Shown: positions 12,481 through 23,571 of the stretch, in pieces
Numbering within the stretch: the first letter of the stretch is position 1
How the letters are laid out: each line of letters starts with the position of its first letter
DNA from: Glossina fuscipes
Lineage: Eukaryota > Arthropoda > Insecta > Diptera > Glossinidae
Assembly (NCBI RefSeq): GCF_014805625.2
Contig: NW_023998415.1
Location: 23,561,746-23,625,745, forward strand
DNA length: 64,000 nucleotides
Direction: 5' to 3'
Position numbers and translations under genes: made by a program
The notes under the pieces: generated by a model
Seen by the model: only the letters and a program-made list of their open reading frames with translations
What the model was told of the DNA's origin: nothing
The model's database searches: none

Positions 12481-12780
12481 TGAATATATTTATACCCTAC
12501 ACTGCTTTTGGTACAACAACATATTGAGTTTGTGCGGTTGTATACAACACGTAGAAGGACTTGAGATTGATTCACATTTTATTACCGATCGATTCAGAAT
12601 CACTTTCTGTCTGTTCGTCTGTTCGTCTGTCCGGCTGTCCGGCTTGTATTGCTGTGTGCAACCTACAGGTGGCAATTTTTGAGGTATTTTGATGACATTT
12701 AGTAAGTCGACCTGCTTTAGCACAAGGCACAAGCGACCTCTTCCTATTACCGTATTAAACAAAGTCGGGTAAGTCATTTA
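12481..12780 (-). repeat. dispersed repeat family B copy, reverse orientation
   Basis: It begins TATACCCTACAC and continues GTTTGTGC, GTATACAACACGTAGAAGG, ACTTGAGATTGAT, CCGATCGATTCAGAATCA, and a CTGTCTGTTCGTCTG tract. The same ordered blocks occur at 39020-39200 and, inverted, at 21590-21715. A chance minus-strand open frame (12490-12777) lies within it. Confidence 0.7.
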
Positions 12781-13460
12781 GTGGTGGAGAGCGACTCATT
12801 ATAATACGTTTACTTGTTTGTGATGGTTATTGATGTAAGCATCTCTTTTGGGTGTCTGTACGATCTACCTTAAAATGAGCAAAAAAGCGACAGCCTGTTT
12901 ATTTCGATTGACAGGAGTTTCCGTAATATCTTCAATGCCAATGCAGATTTTTGAATCTACAAGCGAAAAGGCATGGAATCGGAATTTTTTCTTTTTTGCA
13001 TTTAAAATAACCAAAGTAAGTCCATTAAAGTAATTGCAGCTCGTAGATAAATGATCGAAATGAAATGAAGTTTTCACAGGCATCGTTCGAGGACCAGTAA
13101 TTTCTAATATATAATAAGGATTTTTCATTAAAGATAGCATTTATGTATCGATTATGAAAATTATTGACCTATGTTTGTTGACTTTGATATAAAATACAAA
13201 ATGGAATTTTTTAAACCATTAATTGAATTACCTCATAAAACACTATGAGTCGGTCGAAGAAGAAAATTCACGTGCAATGTAGTTCCATAAAAGTTGATGT
13301 ACATTCTTTATGGCCGAACAAAAAATCGAAAGCATTTTAAACAGCCTTTCAATCGCAGTGCATTCGTATTTTTCATATTATTGGCGTAAAAAGATGAAAA
13401 CATGGAAGAAGAGAACAGTTTACTGAGATTAAATGAATAACTTATGCTTCGCGTGTTTCA
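12781..13460. other. non-coding DNA
   Basis: No recognisable gene. The open frames on both strands at about 12848-13140 are unsupported. Confidence 0.5.
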
Positions 13461-14340
13461 TACTCATCGCCAAAGGATGAGGGGTGTACTCATTTTGTCA
13501 GAACGTTTGCAACGCCCGGAAGGAAGCATCACAGAACCCACAAACTATATATATATTCTTGATCAGCATCAAATTCTAATTTGATTTAAGCATGTCCGTC
13601 TGTGTGTCTGTCCGTCTGTATGCAATAACATTCTCCTGGCCGCAAAAACTGAGCTATCGACTTCAAGTTTGCAGAAACATTGGTTGGTCGGTATTGAAAA
13701 TGGGCCAAATCGGTCGAAGGATACGAGCACGGTACCATGTACACTGAGAACACCTCTCTTTTTCGAAAAGAATAAAAAATTTGCTATTTTGCTTATTACT
13801 TGTAAACTATACCATGTATATGTACAAAAATTCGAGCGCATGTTCTATGGCCGATGATGTAGCGTTTGTATACAAAAATGGAAAACCTGCCCACGTCAAC
13901 CCGTTATTTTTTTTTTTTTTTCATTTTAATACCTTTGTAAGGTGCAGAAATCAGCTTCAAACCCCTATAAAATATAAAAATTCTTGGCCAGTTTCAAATT
14001 TGGAACGCGTACCTGAACCTGTTCGTATGTCCATCTGCCTTTCTGCGCAACTATGCAGTATTTGTGGTAAACGTTCTCCCGTTAGCGAAAATGAAGACAT
14101 CGCCTACAAATTTGCAAAAGAAATTGGAATTGACCTAAACTTTCTCAAGGACACGACCACCGTGATCACACACACTCATGCGACAAAAGCATTTATTTTC
14201 AAAATAGAGAAAATCAGCCGCGCTCGCCCCATATTATAGAGCATGAAAATGTAGTTCTTTTACTTTTTCCGTCGTTTCTAGGATAACGATGATGGTTATA
14301 AAAGAGTCGGTCGCGACAGAGTATACTTTGCTTATTTGTT
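13461..14340 (+). repeat. dispersed repeat family A copy (two internal modules)
   Basis: Near-complete copy. The left end resembles CCAAAGGATGAGGGGTGTAC with TTGTCAGAACGTTTGCAAC. The first module at 13558-13625 has CTTGATCAGCATCAAATTCT followed by CATGTCCGTCTG. A second, related module about 425 bp later (13978-14045) has CTTGGCCAGTTTCAAATTTG followed by TGTTCGTATGTCC. The right end has GAGTCGGTCGCGACAGAGTA. The 152-codon open frame at 13781-14239 lies inside the repeat and is not a gene. The layout recalls DINE-1/INE-1, helentron-type non-autonomous elements of flies; that link is inference. Confidence 0.7.
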
Positions 14341-16289
14341 TCTCTTCTTTTCTTCTAAAGAACTTTTATGTATTCATTCAGAAATCATATATTTGATGAA
14401 ACAATTCCGAATGTACTATGATGATGAGTATTAAAAGTTATAGTGAAATTAATAAAAAAAAATTAAAAAAATTCTCCGATGACGAATAAAAAAAAATAAA
14501 AGCAGTCGTGAGACCGCTCCCTAGGTATAATTTCCTGCGTTACTTTTTAACTTTGTCCACGTTAAAGAACTCCACGCTCTTGTGCTCTCACAAACCCGCG
14601 GTGCGAACGGTACTCTAACGGGTAACAATAAAGGAATTTGACAAACATCCAACGATTGCCATTAAAGAGGTTACAAATTCCTTTATATACGCAACGTCAA
14701 AAGCATGCTGTGTGTTGCGTGGCGGTGCGAACAGTTGCTTAAAAAATTGCTAGAAAGTATTTGAAAAATTCTTACGCTATAGTGAAAATTCTCTGAAAGA
14801 TTTGCAATAAAATTTTGGTATAACGTAAGGGACGCTTGTCAGCGTTAAAGTATTTTCCAGCAGAATATTTTGAAAACTATTTTGTTAACTATCACGCAAA
14901 ATATATTTAAAAAAATAGTTTGTCGCGTTTAAGTAAATAACGAAGGGGAATACCAAACTCGTATTATTGTATTCGCCATTGTTGGCAATGAAGTTTTGTA
15001 AAATATTCATCGAAAATTAAGCAAGATATTTAAGCCACATTTTGAACGATTTATTCACAAGAAGAAATCAAAATCGATTCTCTTTCGAGTCTTATGAGTT
15101 TAAAGCAGCGTTAGCAAGCATTCAAAGACGCGAATTCTGATTTATTTGAGCTAAACGTGAATCTCTATAATTTAAATCGATCCCGTACGCTTGACTCAAC
15201 ATACGTTGACTTACTTTGAGGTTACGTTCGATTTTTGTACTCGTCACAAATACTCTTCGGAGTGGATCAAGACGATGACAAGTTTCGGGAGCAGTGTTCT
15301 CTTTGAACAGTTGACATATTTCATTTATGCTTTTTTAACCTTCACGAGATACATTCCGCTTTCTTCGTTTTGTCTTCGCATTCTTCAGCCTTTCATTACA
15401 TACAATACAAGATATTCCGTGCGCTTATCAGCTGTGCGAGCGGAAAAAAAGGCGCCAATGACGCTATCTCACAAAATTTCATCGCAGCACTAGTTCTAAG
15501 CACAGTGGTACGGAACTATGAAATTTGAAAATCTCATTGTACTAATGAAATATATTTCGCTAGCGATGCTCTCACCCATTTTTGATACGCAAACATAACA
15601 CGATAGATATTCCTAATCAATAATGTAGGGCTCTTAATGGGTTTAGCTATATCAGGTATATCCTTTGTTCAGGTTCTTATAACTGTTAAAAAAGCTGAAT
15701 CTATATATACATATATCTATATATACATATATATTGCTAGATAATGATAGATAGATCAAGTTTGAGCATGAACTTGATACATTCATAGCAGGCGAGATTT
15801 CAATTTCAGTTGATTTATTTCGCACCTACCAAGCTTGTAAAAATCAAATCCGTATATAGTTACACGTGCCTGCAGTTACCACCTGTGTCGGTACTGTGAC
15901 AAGTAAATTATAACGCAGTAATTAAGCTCATAAAACTGTTGCAACGCCTATCGAGCAACTTATCATCATCTCAATAAGAGACCATTGGCTCGCCCATAGG
16001 TATTTATAGATTATTCAAGAGCATTAACCTTTGCTTAAGCTACTATCAGCAGCTGTAACATTTAGTAGGAGAAGTAGGAGAGTTCCAACAACAAGCACAC
16101 AGCATAGAGTCAACTGATATTCCTGTCATTCTGTCTAAGGTCATTATGAATGGAATGACTATTTGCGGGTTCTTATTAGATCTGCCCAATTTGAATTGTT
16201 TATCAAGGAAGCGGGCTGATTTAAAATAAACAATTTCCATTAGATTGATGAGAAGCTGAAATTGAAGGTAATCTTCAAGGGATTAAGAA
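14341..16289. other. non-coding DNA without recognised genes
   Basis: AT-rich sequence with short A-runs near 14453-14500 and TATA-rich stretches near 15700-15735. The 100-codon frame at 15191-15493 has no recognised domain. Confidence 0.5.
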
Positions 16290-16600
16290 GTTTCGAGCAT
16301 AAGAGGGCGCATGCTCTTTGAGACAGATATTACAGATAGAATGCACAATATTATGGATAGACGGGTTTGGCCTAGAAAGACTGCATAGAGAATAGTGAGT
16401 AGCCTTTAGCATTAGAAGAGAGTGGGCGGGTTGAAATTTAAGCGGATACATTTAGATTGTACGATTTGCTCAAAAAGTTAGACAAGCTTTCGCGTTAACA
16501 TTATCCATAGAGCGGTTAAAGTTTAATTGGTTATCGAGTACTATTCGAAGACATCGCATAAACTGTACGAATTTAGTATACGGATCACATATTTTTAGAT
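16290..16600 (-). pseudogene. non-LTR reverse transcriptase remnant
   Basis: Minus-strand translation near 16600-16490 gives LRIVLDNQLNFNRSMDNVNA followed by KACL. This resembles the thumb-region motif of non-LTR reverse transcriptases (FLGIxLDxxLNFxxHIDNVxxKA). Further along, about 16430-16320, LNFNPP and, in another frame, HYSLCSLSRPNPSIHNIVHS resemble the LNFNxPxRxxR and RTNxxxxxP blocks near the end of such ORF2 proteins. Sequence between them appears to be missing, and there are stops. The clade is not assigned. Confidence 0.4.
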
Positions 16601-17235
16601 TAAGATTGATATCTGATTTTGCGTTTGAAGGCAAAGGCTTTCGCGTTTACTCGCCTTAAGCATCCAATTATTATTTCTTGCTAGACATTTATTTATTGTA
16701 ATTTCGAACGAATCCAGTGATCATAATCATCGTAAGAGGACGCGAAATAAGTACTCCACTTAGTGTCCACTATTTCATTTAGACGATTCGTAAAAAGTTG
16801 ACAAAGAACCAAAAAACGAATTCCATTCAACGAATAAAAAATTTGATAGCAGAAGTAGTCGTGTGGTCGCGGTAGTGAGATTATCGCAGTTATTTAAAAT
16901 TTTATTTAATGAAATGATTCGTTAATTCTTTAATAGATTTATAGCAGATAGAGGAGGGATTTGGGAAATTCCTTTATTTTATTAATATTTTTTTTACTTA
17001 ACTTTTTCAACATTTCGAAATAAACTTTGATTCCTTGTTTTTTTTTTTTCTTTTTCTTTTTTAATATAAAGATATGCTGTACAACAAGCACGTATATACC
17101 GCATCAGTGGCCCAAATGAATAACAATTAAATGGTTTGTAGCGCATTTCAACTTGGCTCTATGGAATATATTACAAAGTATACAATAAATGCATAAAATC
17201 GATATGTTAAGTGCTTTTCCTATATAGACTATCAA

Positions 17236-17238
<3 letters not shown>
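16601..17238. other. AT-rich non-coding DNA
   Basis: No gene seen. T-rich stretch at about 17037-17064. Confidence 0.5.
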
Positions 17239-17270
<32 letters not shown>

Positions 17271-17332
17271 TTCATATAAATATATACATTTTCAGTTATT
17301 TAAGCTCTTTATATATATATATATATATATAA
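17239..17332. repeat. two (TA)n microsatellites
   Basis: TA runs at 17239-17267 and 17310-17332, separated by about 40 bp of AT-rich sequence. Confidence 0.95.
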
Positions 17333-17416
17333 TGTAAAGTCAAGAAGACCGCATTGAAATGAATATAACGAACTAGTTTAAACTGGCACAGAACTTATCA
17401 AAAACAAGAAAAAAGC

Positions 17417-17440
17417 AAAAAAAAAAAAAAAAAAAAAAAA
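17417..17440. repeat. poly-A tract
   Basis: Twenty-four consecutive A residues followed by GGAGGAGG. No retrotransposed gene was recognised upstream of it. Confidence 0.9.
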
Positions 17441-17670
17441 GGAGGAGGAAAAACGGAAAAAAGTAATGCATACATTATTAAACTATCGCATAGTATAGCA
17501 GCTACATCAGTTGTATGAACTGGTAACTTACATTCGAACCCGCGTTTAACTCTTTGCCTTTTCCTCAATGAATTTTATAATTTATGCAAAATATTTCATC
17601 CATTGTAAAAATCTTTTGTTACACACAACGAGCACACAAGTTGGTCTAAAATATATCAGTAAGAGTTTTC

Positions 17671-17672
17671 AT

Positions 17673-17711
<39 letters not shown>

Positions 17712-17712
17712 T
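17671..17712. repeat. (ATTT)n microsatellite
   Basis: About ten tetranucleotide units. The open frame across it encodes a repetitive Leu-Phe-Ile-Tyr run and is not a gene. Confidence 0.95.
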
Positions 17713-17862
17713 ATTTTAATGAATTCTTTAAAGCAGTCGAGTCGAGTAAGAAGAGAATTGAATTGAAAGAGCATTGCAAGCCTCTTCGATTTTTGATTTT
17801 GAGAAAATTTAACAGCACTCTTGCATAAGGCTATCTATATATAATCCGGATAGTGTTCGAAT

Positions 17863-17907
17863 CATTTTGCATTTCACATTATTTTTAAATAAAAATAATG
17901 CAAAATG
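17863..17907. repeat. hairpin-forming inverted repeat
   Basis: CATTTTGCAT at 17863-17872 pairs with ATGCAAAATG at 17898-17907. Nested inside, ATTATTTTTA (17878-17887) pairs with TAAAAATAAT (17890-17899) around a 2-base loop, leaving TTCAC as a one-sided bulge. It could be a decayed MITE or chance in AT-rich DNA. Confidence 0.55.
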
Positions 17908-18344
17908 CTTAAGTTTTTGACATGACTGTAAATCTATTTTTAGGCCATTGCAGGGGAAAACGTAAATTGCTTCATAATTTTAGGCTTGCTTGGCATAAAT
18001 ACATTTGTGTCTGTCTTCATTACCATGTTGCATGTTTCGGTTTTTCTATGTTAATGGTTTTTTGTTGTGCGTTATAAAATAAATGCAAACATATTTACTT
18101 TAGAAAACAAACGGACTTCACTCATTCTTTACACAATATACATATACATACATACACACGCATATACAGACATAAAATGAAACTAGATTTCATTTTCCAT
18201 TCCCCTCGACACAATAATGCTTAAGCGAGCAAAGGCAAGAAGAAATGACGAGTATGTGCAGTAATTAAAATACAACTAAAAAATTATCACAGCCTTTGAT
18301 AATATTTTCAATTTTTAATATGTGCATGCATGTGAATAACCATC
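17908..18344. other. AT-rich non-coding DNA
   Basis: Nothing recognised apart from a short CATA/CACA-rich patch at about 18137-18175. Confidence 0.5.
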
Positions 18345-19020
18345 GACGCAGGATAAGAGGTATATTCATTTGGCTGGAACGTTTGCAACTTTGCCCTCTG
18401 AAGGAAGCTTCAGAGAACCCCACAAAGTATATAAACTCTTGATCAGCATCAAATTCTGGATCGATTTAACTATGTATGTCTGTCCGTTTGTCCGTTATAA
18501 ACATTACACTCTCGAAATGGACCAAATCGGTCGAAGGACAAGCCTACGGTACCGCGTAAACTAAAAACACCTATGTTTTTCGGGAAGAACAAAAAATTGG
18601 TGCTCATCTCATCGCTCGTAAAGTACGGCAGATAAATCTACGAAAATTTGAATATATATTCCATGGATGGTGCTGTGATACCGCGCCTCTTCGATATTAT
18701 GATATATCGATATTTAATTTCGATACTTTTATAACGCGTAGAGAAGGTTACAAAAAGCCCATAAAGTATATAAATTCTTGGCCACTTTTAATTTCGGAAT
18801 ACACTTAAGCATGTTCGTCTGCCCGTCTGTCCACCTGTCTATCTCTCCCTCTGTTACTCCGTTCATTTGGATGTCTGCCCAACTTTATAATATCTGTGAT
18901 AAGGACGAAAACTAATGAGAATGGATCGGATCGGTCGGCTTGTTCTATCGTTATATGGAAAAAAATTGCAATTTTTCGACAAAAAATCGCTGGTCGATAG
19001 TGCTTCGGCACTGTAAATTG
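18345..19020 (+). repeat. dispersed repeat family A copy
   Basis: Same order as the copy at 13461: GGCTGGAACGTTTGCAAC, then CTCTTGATCAGCATCAAATT, TGTCTGTCCGTTTGTCCG, CAAATCGGTCGAAGGA and GGTACCGCGTAAACTAAAAA. A second module starts at about 18770 with ATTCTTGGCCACTTTTAATTTC, then AAGCATGTTCGTCTGCCC and a CTGTCTATCTC tract. The spacing between modules is about 335 bp, shorter than in other copies. The minus-strand open frame at 18805-19155 is not a gene. Confidence 0.65.
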
Positions 19021-19404
19021 GTAGGAAAAACTTAGGTTTGGAATTATTACCCTCTGATTTTTTCCCCCTTTGTCAATTTGTATGTATGTAGTGTGCTCTG
19101 GAATTATTAATTGGGACAATACTAAAAGCTTAAGTGGAATTTTCAAGCAAGGCACTCTCGAGTGTTAATTAATTTTTCTATAAAATTATAATTAATAACA
19201 TTAGTAAAAGTAGCAACGGGCTTAGAGGAATTCATGGCCTTGATCCTATTTATGTAAATAGAAATAAAACATATTAATGGAAACCACAAATATCTATTGC
19301 TTCCATATTGTTCAAGTCATTATTCCTAGAAGCAAGTGAAACGCATTTACCTTCTCAATAAGCCCTAAGCATGTTACGTGAAGAAGAAGAACAAGGAATA
19401 CAAA

Positions 19405-19700
19405 TCTCTTTTGTCAACATTTGATATCAGTAAACGTTTTGCCATTTGCAAGCGCGCCGACATATCCTCATGGAAAATCGTATTACGCAGCGACGAGGCA
19501 ATTATTAACAGAATTGGTCTAGATTGGAAAATGTTTTCATCCCAAAAAGATCAAGCGCATGGAGCAAAATGTAACTAAAAAAAATCACTAAATATAACGG
19601 GATTTTGCATAATGATCGCTTGGGGGTGTTTTTCCCATTCAGATCGTACGATGAACTTTGCCAAAATAAATTTCAATATACGCTAAACGTTCCCAATGAG
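19405..19700 (+). pseudogene. Tc1-like transposase fragment
   Basis: The frame reads ISKRFAICKRA, then SSWKIVLRSDEAIINRIG. This matches the Tc1-family region around the first catalytic aspartate (typically xWxxVIWSDExxIxxFG); the SDE at 19489-19497 is intact. After stops and a frame change, 19609-19635 reads IMIAWGCFS, matching the conserved Tc1 block GGSIMVWGCFS. The second Asp and third acidic residue regions were not found. This is a decayed internal fragment of a DNA transposon; its ends were not located. Confidence 0.7.
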
Positions 19701-21339
19701 TTCGGAAGACCAACCTGTGTGATAAGAAACTTGTGAACCTCAGAGCGATAGGTCACAAGATTATTGAAAGCAGATGTTAAGAGCTACGAGATACCTCGGT
19801 ATGCGACATAAAATGTTAAATAAACAAAAAAAAAAAAGAAAAAAGAAACCGGAACACCATTAGGTTTTAATTATTATTACAGTTTGCCTCAATTTCTTTG
19901 CTGCCCAAAGGATATCATATCGTTGTGTTTGTTTGTTTGCTTTACTTATTAAAAGATTTTCAAAATTATTTGCGTGCACCCTAAACGTTATTCTAATAAA
20001 AGAAGTACAACTCTTGTGTTTATATTTTTGTCCTCAGCCCTATCCTTAGCGCTATTTATATATCCCACGGCCTATACATGCATCAGTATTATCGCAGCGA
20101 ACAGAGAAGTGATTATATATAGGATAGAGATTTCTGAAATGAATAAAAATTTATTGTTTTTTGTTGAAAGTAATATGTACACAAAAATTACGTCACGCAA
20201 TCGATTGTATGAAAATCACTTTAGCTTTCTAATCGAACAATACATTAATCTTGCAATACATTTTTTCTTTTCGCCAAGTACTTGATCGCTCAGAAATTCC
20301 GTAGATCTATATGTAGATATCATTGCTAGCAGAGTAGCAAGTAGGCCGAGTATTTGATACCTTATGATTCAAACGAAATTAAAAACTTTTTGTTAAATGC
20401 AGGCGTGTCACTGAGGTATAACCAGTTTACCTGCTGTCTTTTAATTGGCCGCAAAAAATATAGTGAAGCAAAGCCCTAAGTGAATCTCTTCTTGAAATCG
20501 AAAGTTGAAGTTTATTTATTGTTTAGAGACTTTATTGTTTGTTTTTTTGTGAGCAGATCAGGCCTATTTTGTCACTACAGTTTGAAAGGGGCATTCGGAA
20601 CGGTTGGCAACGTTCTTTTCTTCTATTGAAGTAAAAATAATTACGATCTTACAATATTAAGCGATGACGAACTGATTGAATTAAATAAGCAAAGGTTTCG
20701 AGTAATATATGTCTATGAAGGAAAAGAACATGTGGTGCGAGTAAGAGTAAAAATATAAAGTAGATAAGTAAGCGTATTTGTTGCGAATGCCTATATTAAC
20801 CTCTGGGTTATAAAAGCCCATTGAGGACCTAGCATTCCACAATAATCACTAACGTGATGAAGTTGACAAATCGCTTTTTAAGTAAGAAAATTGAGTTTGT
20901 GAGACTATTCGTAATGTTAGATGAAACTGTGTCAATCTCTTTAGCGGTATACTCGTATATTTGTCAAACGTAACATGTGTGTACTACGAAATTAGGTTGT
21001 ACTGGAATGACTTGGCAAAATCACAAAAGGATTTTCTAAATACACTATCATAATGACCAAATTTGATGAGGAAATGCGATAAGGATAGACGGAGAGATGG
21101 ATGGACGGATACACAGTTAACTAATTAATGCTATTGTTCTGGTTTCAATGTTAAAGGTCAGCAGCAGTCAAAGTCATTTGAATTCGTTAAGAAACGTTAC
21201 GATAACAGTTTCCCTAAATGCAAAAATATTTTTCTTAACTCAATTGAAAGCGAAAACTCGCTAGAAAACATCTAATTGTGTATGAGCTGATTAAAGATAA
21301 TTGAAAACAATATTGTCAGCCATGGCCGAATATTAAATG
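19701..21339. other. non-coding DNA without recognised genes
   Basis: A-rich tract near 19827-19845. The 103-codon frame at 19974-20285 has no recognised similarity. A TATAAAAG box-like sequence lies near 20811, but no transcript evidence is visible. Confidence 0.5.
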
Positions 21340-21720
21340 TCCTAAATCATTTCGCTTAATGCAATTGTTCATAAAGTTTTATATTTTTTTTTATGTAACG
21401 AATTTTCAAAATCAGGGATTATATGGGAAGTGGTCGTAACGTTGGTCCGATCCGGCGCATTCGCAGTAGCGTTCGCTGTTCGGGTCAAAACCGGGTCGGA
21501 GCCTATGTCCCTCACACAACTCCATTAAACTTCAAGGACCTGTGAGTTGAACACGGGCATACAAACTACACTTACGGGCGGACAGACAGATAACCTTAGA
21601 TTGATCCAATTCTGAATTGATCGGTACAATAAAAATGGGATCTAACTCAAGTCCTTCTTGGTGTTGCGCAAATTTTCACAAATAGAATATACGCTCGAGC
21701 ACAACTTGTGTAGGGTATGC
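21340..21720 (+). repeat. dispersed repeat family B copy
   Basis: It shares ordered blocks with 11150-11420 (agtggtcgtaacgttggtcc versus gagcgatcgtaacaatgatc, then a GGGCATACA block and a CAGACAGATAA tract). On the complementary strand it matches 12481-12620 and 39020-39120 (TACACAAGTTGTGC, AAGAAGGACTTGAG, GTACCGATCAATTCAGAATT). The right end is GTGTAGGGTATGC. Its GC content is locally higher than in the surroundings. Confidence 0.7.
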
Positions 21721-21925
21721 AAATTCTTCGTATCATAAAGATGAGATGTCATAGCTAGGATGAAAGGATGCTTTACTGTGGAAAATTTAAGTTGTCAGCC
21801 AAAACACCATTGCCATATGGCTGCCATGTGTTTTTCATCAAACCCCACTGTCACTCATAGTAATAATGGATGAAGCACTTTAGGAGAATTACTTTACAGA
21901 AAGTAATGTATTAAGCTTAAGAGAC

Positions 21926-21943
21926 AAAAAAAAAAAAAAAAAA
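21926..21943. repeat. poly-A tract
   Basis: Eighteen A residues followed by an A/G-rich stretch. No associated retrotransposed gene was recognised. Confidence 0.85.
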
Positions 21944-22439
21944 GAAGAAAACAGAAGGCAAACAACTGTAAATGAACTTCAACTCATTAACTGATGTTAT
22001 TTCATTGTTAAACTATGAAATTTTTATATTCATCTTTTTTATGAAATTTAGCTGTGATTTTCATGGCGATTTTCATATAGAGTCAACACTTTTACTAAAT
22101 TTTATATTGATAGCCGCTGAGACCAAGGCCAAGAAGGTCCTGAAAAATTGCATAGCTTTTAAATGCTACTACTACTACTACTGTGCTCAAGCATTAAAAC
22201 CAATTGCATTGTGTATATATAGTACATAGCCTAAGATCCTGAAAAGGCCCGTCTGTTTGAAACTTGGATCAAAAGGTTTTCAATATATTGTTTGAACCTT
22301 GCTATAATAATATCATGTGGACTACAACAATACGTACATAGTTGTAAGGGCGTACAGAAATTGTTACATACTTGTACACGGAAACGATGAATTCATGGTT
22401 ACGTTTCGTGCATGTAGGATGGCTCTCATAATTGATTAA

Positions 22440-22990
22440 ATGACGTCGCAAATAAGGATTAATGCTTCGTTGCTGAAGAGGAAACACATTTGATTATCAT
22501 AAACGTTATGTGAGTGGCGTTTGGGTTGACAGTGTCACTTTTAAACATGAAAACGACATTACAGTTACCGCCAATGGAGAAGAACGCTACAGGAACATGA
22601 TAAATGAGTTTCTGTAGCACGAAGCATACGATTTCGGTTTGGACGAAACGTACCGAAACCTTCATAAACGGTACATGTTTGCTTTAAGGATCTAATTTAT
22701 TAGAGCTGCTCAGTTATTCACGAACGAACAGTTCTAGGTTTAATATCTGCAACCTGGCAACGGGTTTTTCTTGAAAGCCTAACAGGAGTACCGGTGCTCT
22801 GTTCTGGTACTATAGCGAGGTGGCGAGGTGCGTTGGGATACAGCTGCGTGTGTGCAGTAAGATAACATCCAAAGCTTTATAGAACGGCTTAAGTGCTTGA
22901 AAACAAGTTACGAAATTGTGGATGTCCATGGAGGCCAGCTTGACCAAAGTAGAATTCCTCCTGGTATGATAATGCACTTCCCATCAAGCT
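22440..22990 (+). pseudogene. IS630/Tc1-mariner superfamily transposase remnant
   Basis: The frame at 22489-22614 reads YVSGVWVDSVTFKHEND followed by ITVTANGEERYRNMINEFL. This matches the block VTVWCGLWxGGVIGPYFF, then VTVNGERYRxMI, of an insect IS630-type transposase family with a DD37-like catalytic core. Later, 22863-22930 gives DNIQSFIERLKCLKTSYEIV and then DVHGGQL, which fits the family's C-terminal DNIxxxI ... RGGHL region loosely. Frameshifts and stops are numerous and the catalytic residues are not identifiable. The central assignment is reasonable, while the C-terminal match is weak. Confidence 0.55.
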
Positions 22991-23368
22991 ACCTTCTCGA
23001 GGTTACCACGGTGGGCGGGTCACAACAATTTTCTGTCTTGTTATATCAGGAGTAGTAGGGCCCCCTTCTATCGGGCGTTGTTAGCGAGATTAGCTCATTC
23101 ATGTCATGGCACACATATTAAACACTGCATGAATCGGCATCAATTGCATATTCTAGGGGGGACATGTATGTATTCAATAAAGGCTTTCACAATGTTCATA
23201 ATAATTAATTTAATATGTATGTTTCGGAAGAAAGTATTACATCCGGAAGATCACAAGAAATAACATCTTGGTCTTTAGCACATTTTGGCGCTTCATCTGG
23301 CTAAAAAAGAAATATAAAGTTGGACTTAATATATGTGGAATTTATTTGGTTCAGTTCAGTGACAATGA
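22991..23368. other. non-coding DNA
   Basis: No recognised feature. The 61-codon frame at 23078-23263 is unsupported. Confidence 0.5.
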
Positions 23369-23571
23369 AATAAATATCACTGATTAGCTATTTTTATTGT
23401 CCGAATATATATCCTGATCGAGTAGTAGCAATGGCGATCTGGAAAACCAATTCCTCCAAAATTATTATAATATTTTTATCAAATAAACGATCAGGATATA
23501 TATTCGGACAATAAAAATAGCTAATCAGTAATATTTATTACTTATTATAATATTTTTATCAAATAAACGAT
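23369..23571. repeat. 52-bp near-perfect inverted repeat with interlocked 30-bp direct repeat
   Basis: The left arm 23369-23420 is the reverse complement of the right arm 23488-23539 with one mismatch in 52; the loop is 67 bases (23421-23487). A 30-bp perfect direct repeat, TTATTATAATATTTTTATCA and the next ten bases, occurs at 23462-23491 and 23542-23571. The first direct copy overlaps the start of the right arm at CGAT. The pattern fits a replication template switch that copied the left arm in inverted order and re-entered upstream, duplicating 30 bp. There is no transposon-like TIR. Confidence 0.9.

Noticed and set aside
13781..14239. 152-codon open frame, the longest in the window
   Set aside because: It lies wholly inside a family A repeat whose other copies are broken in the same region.
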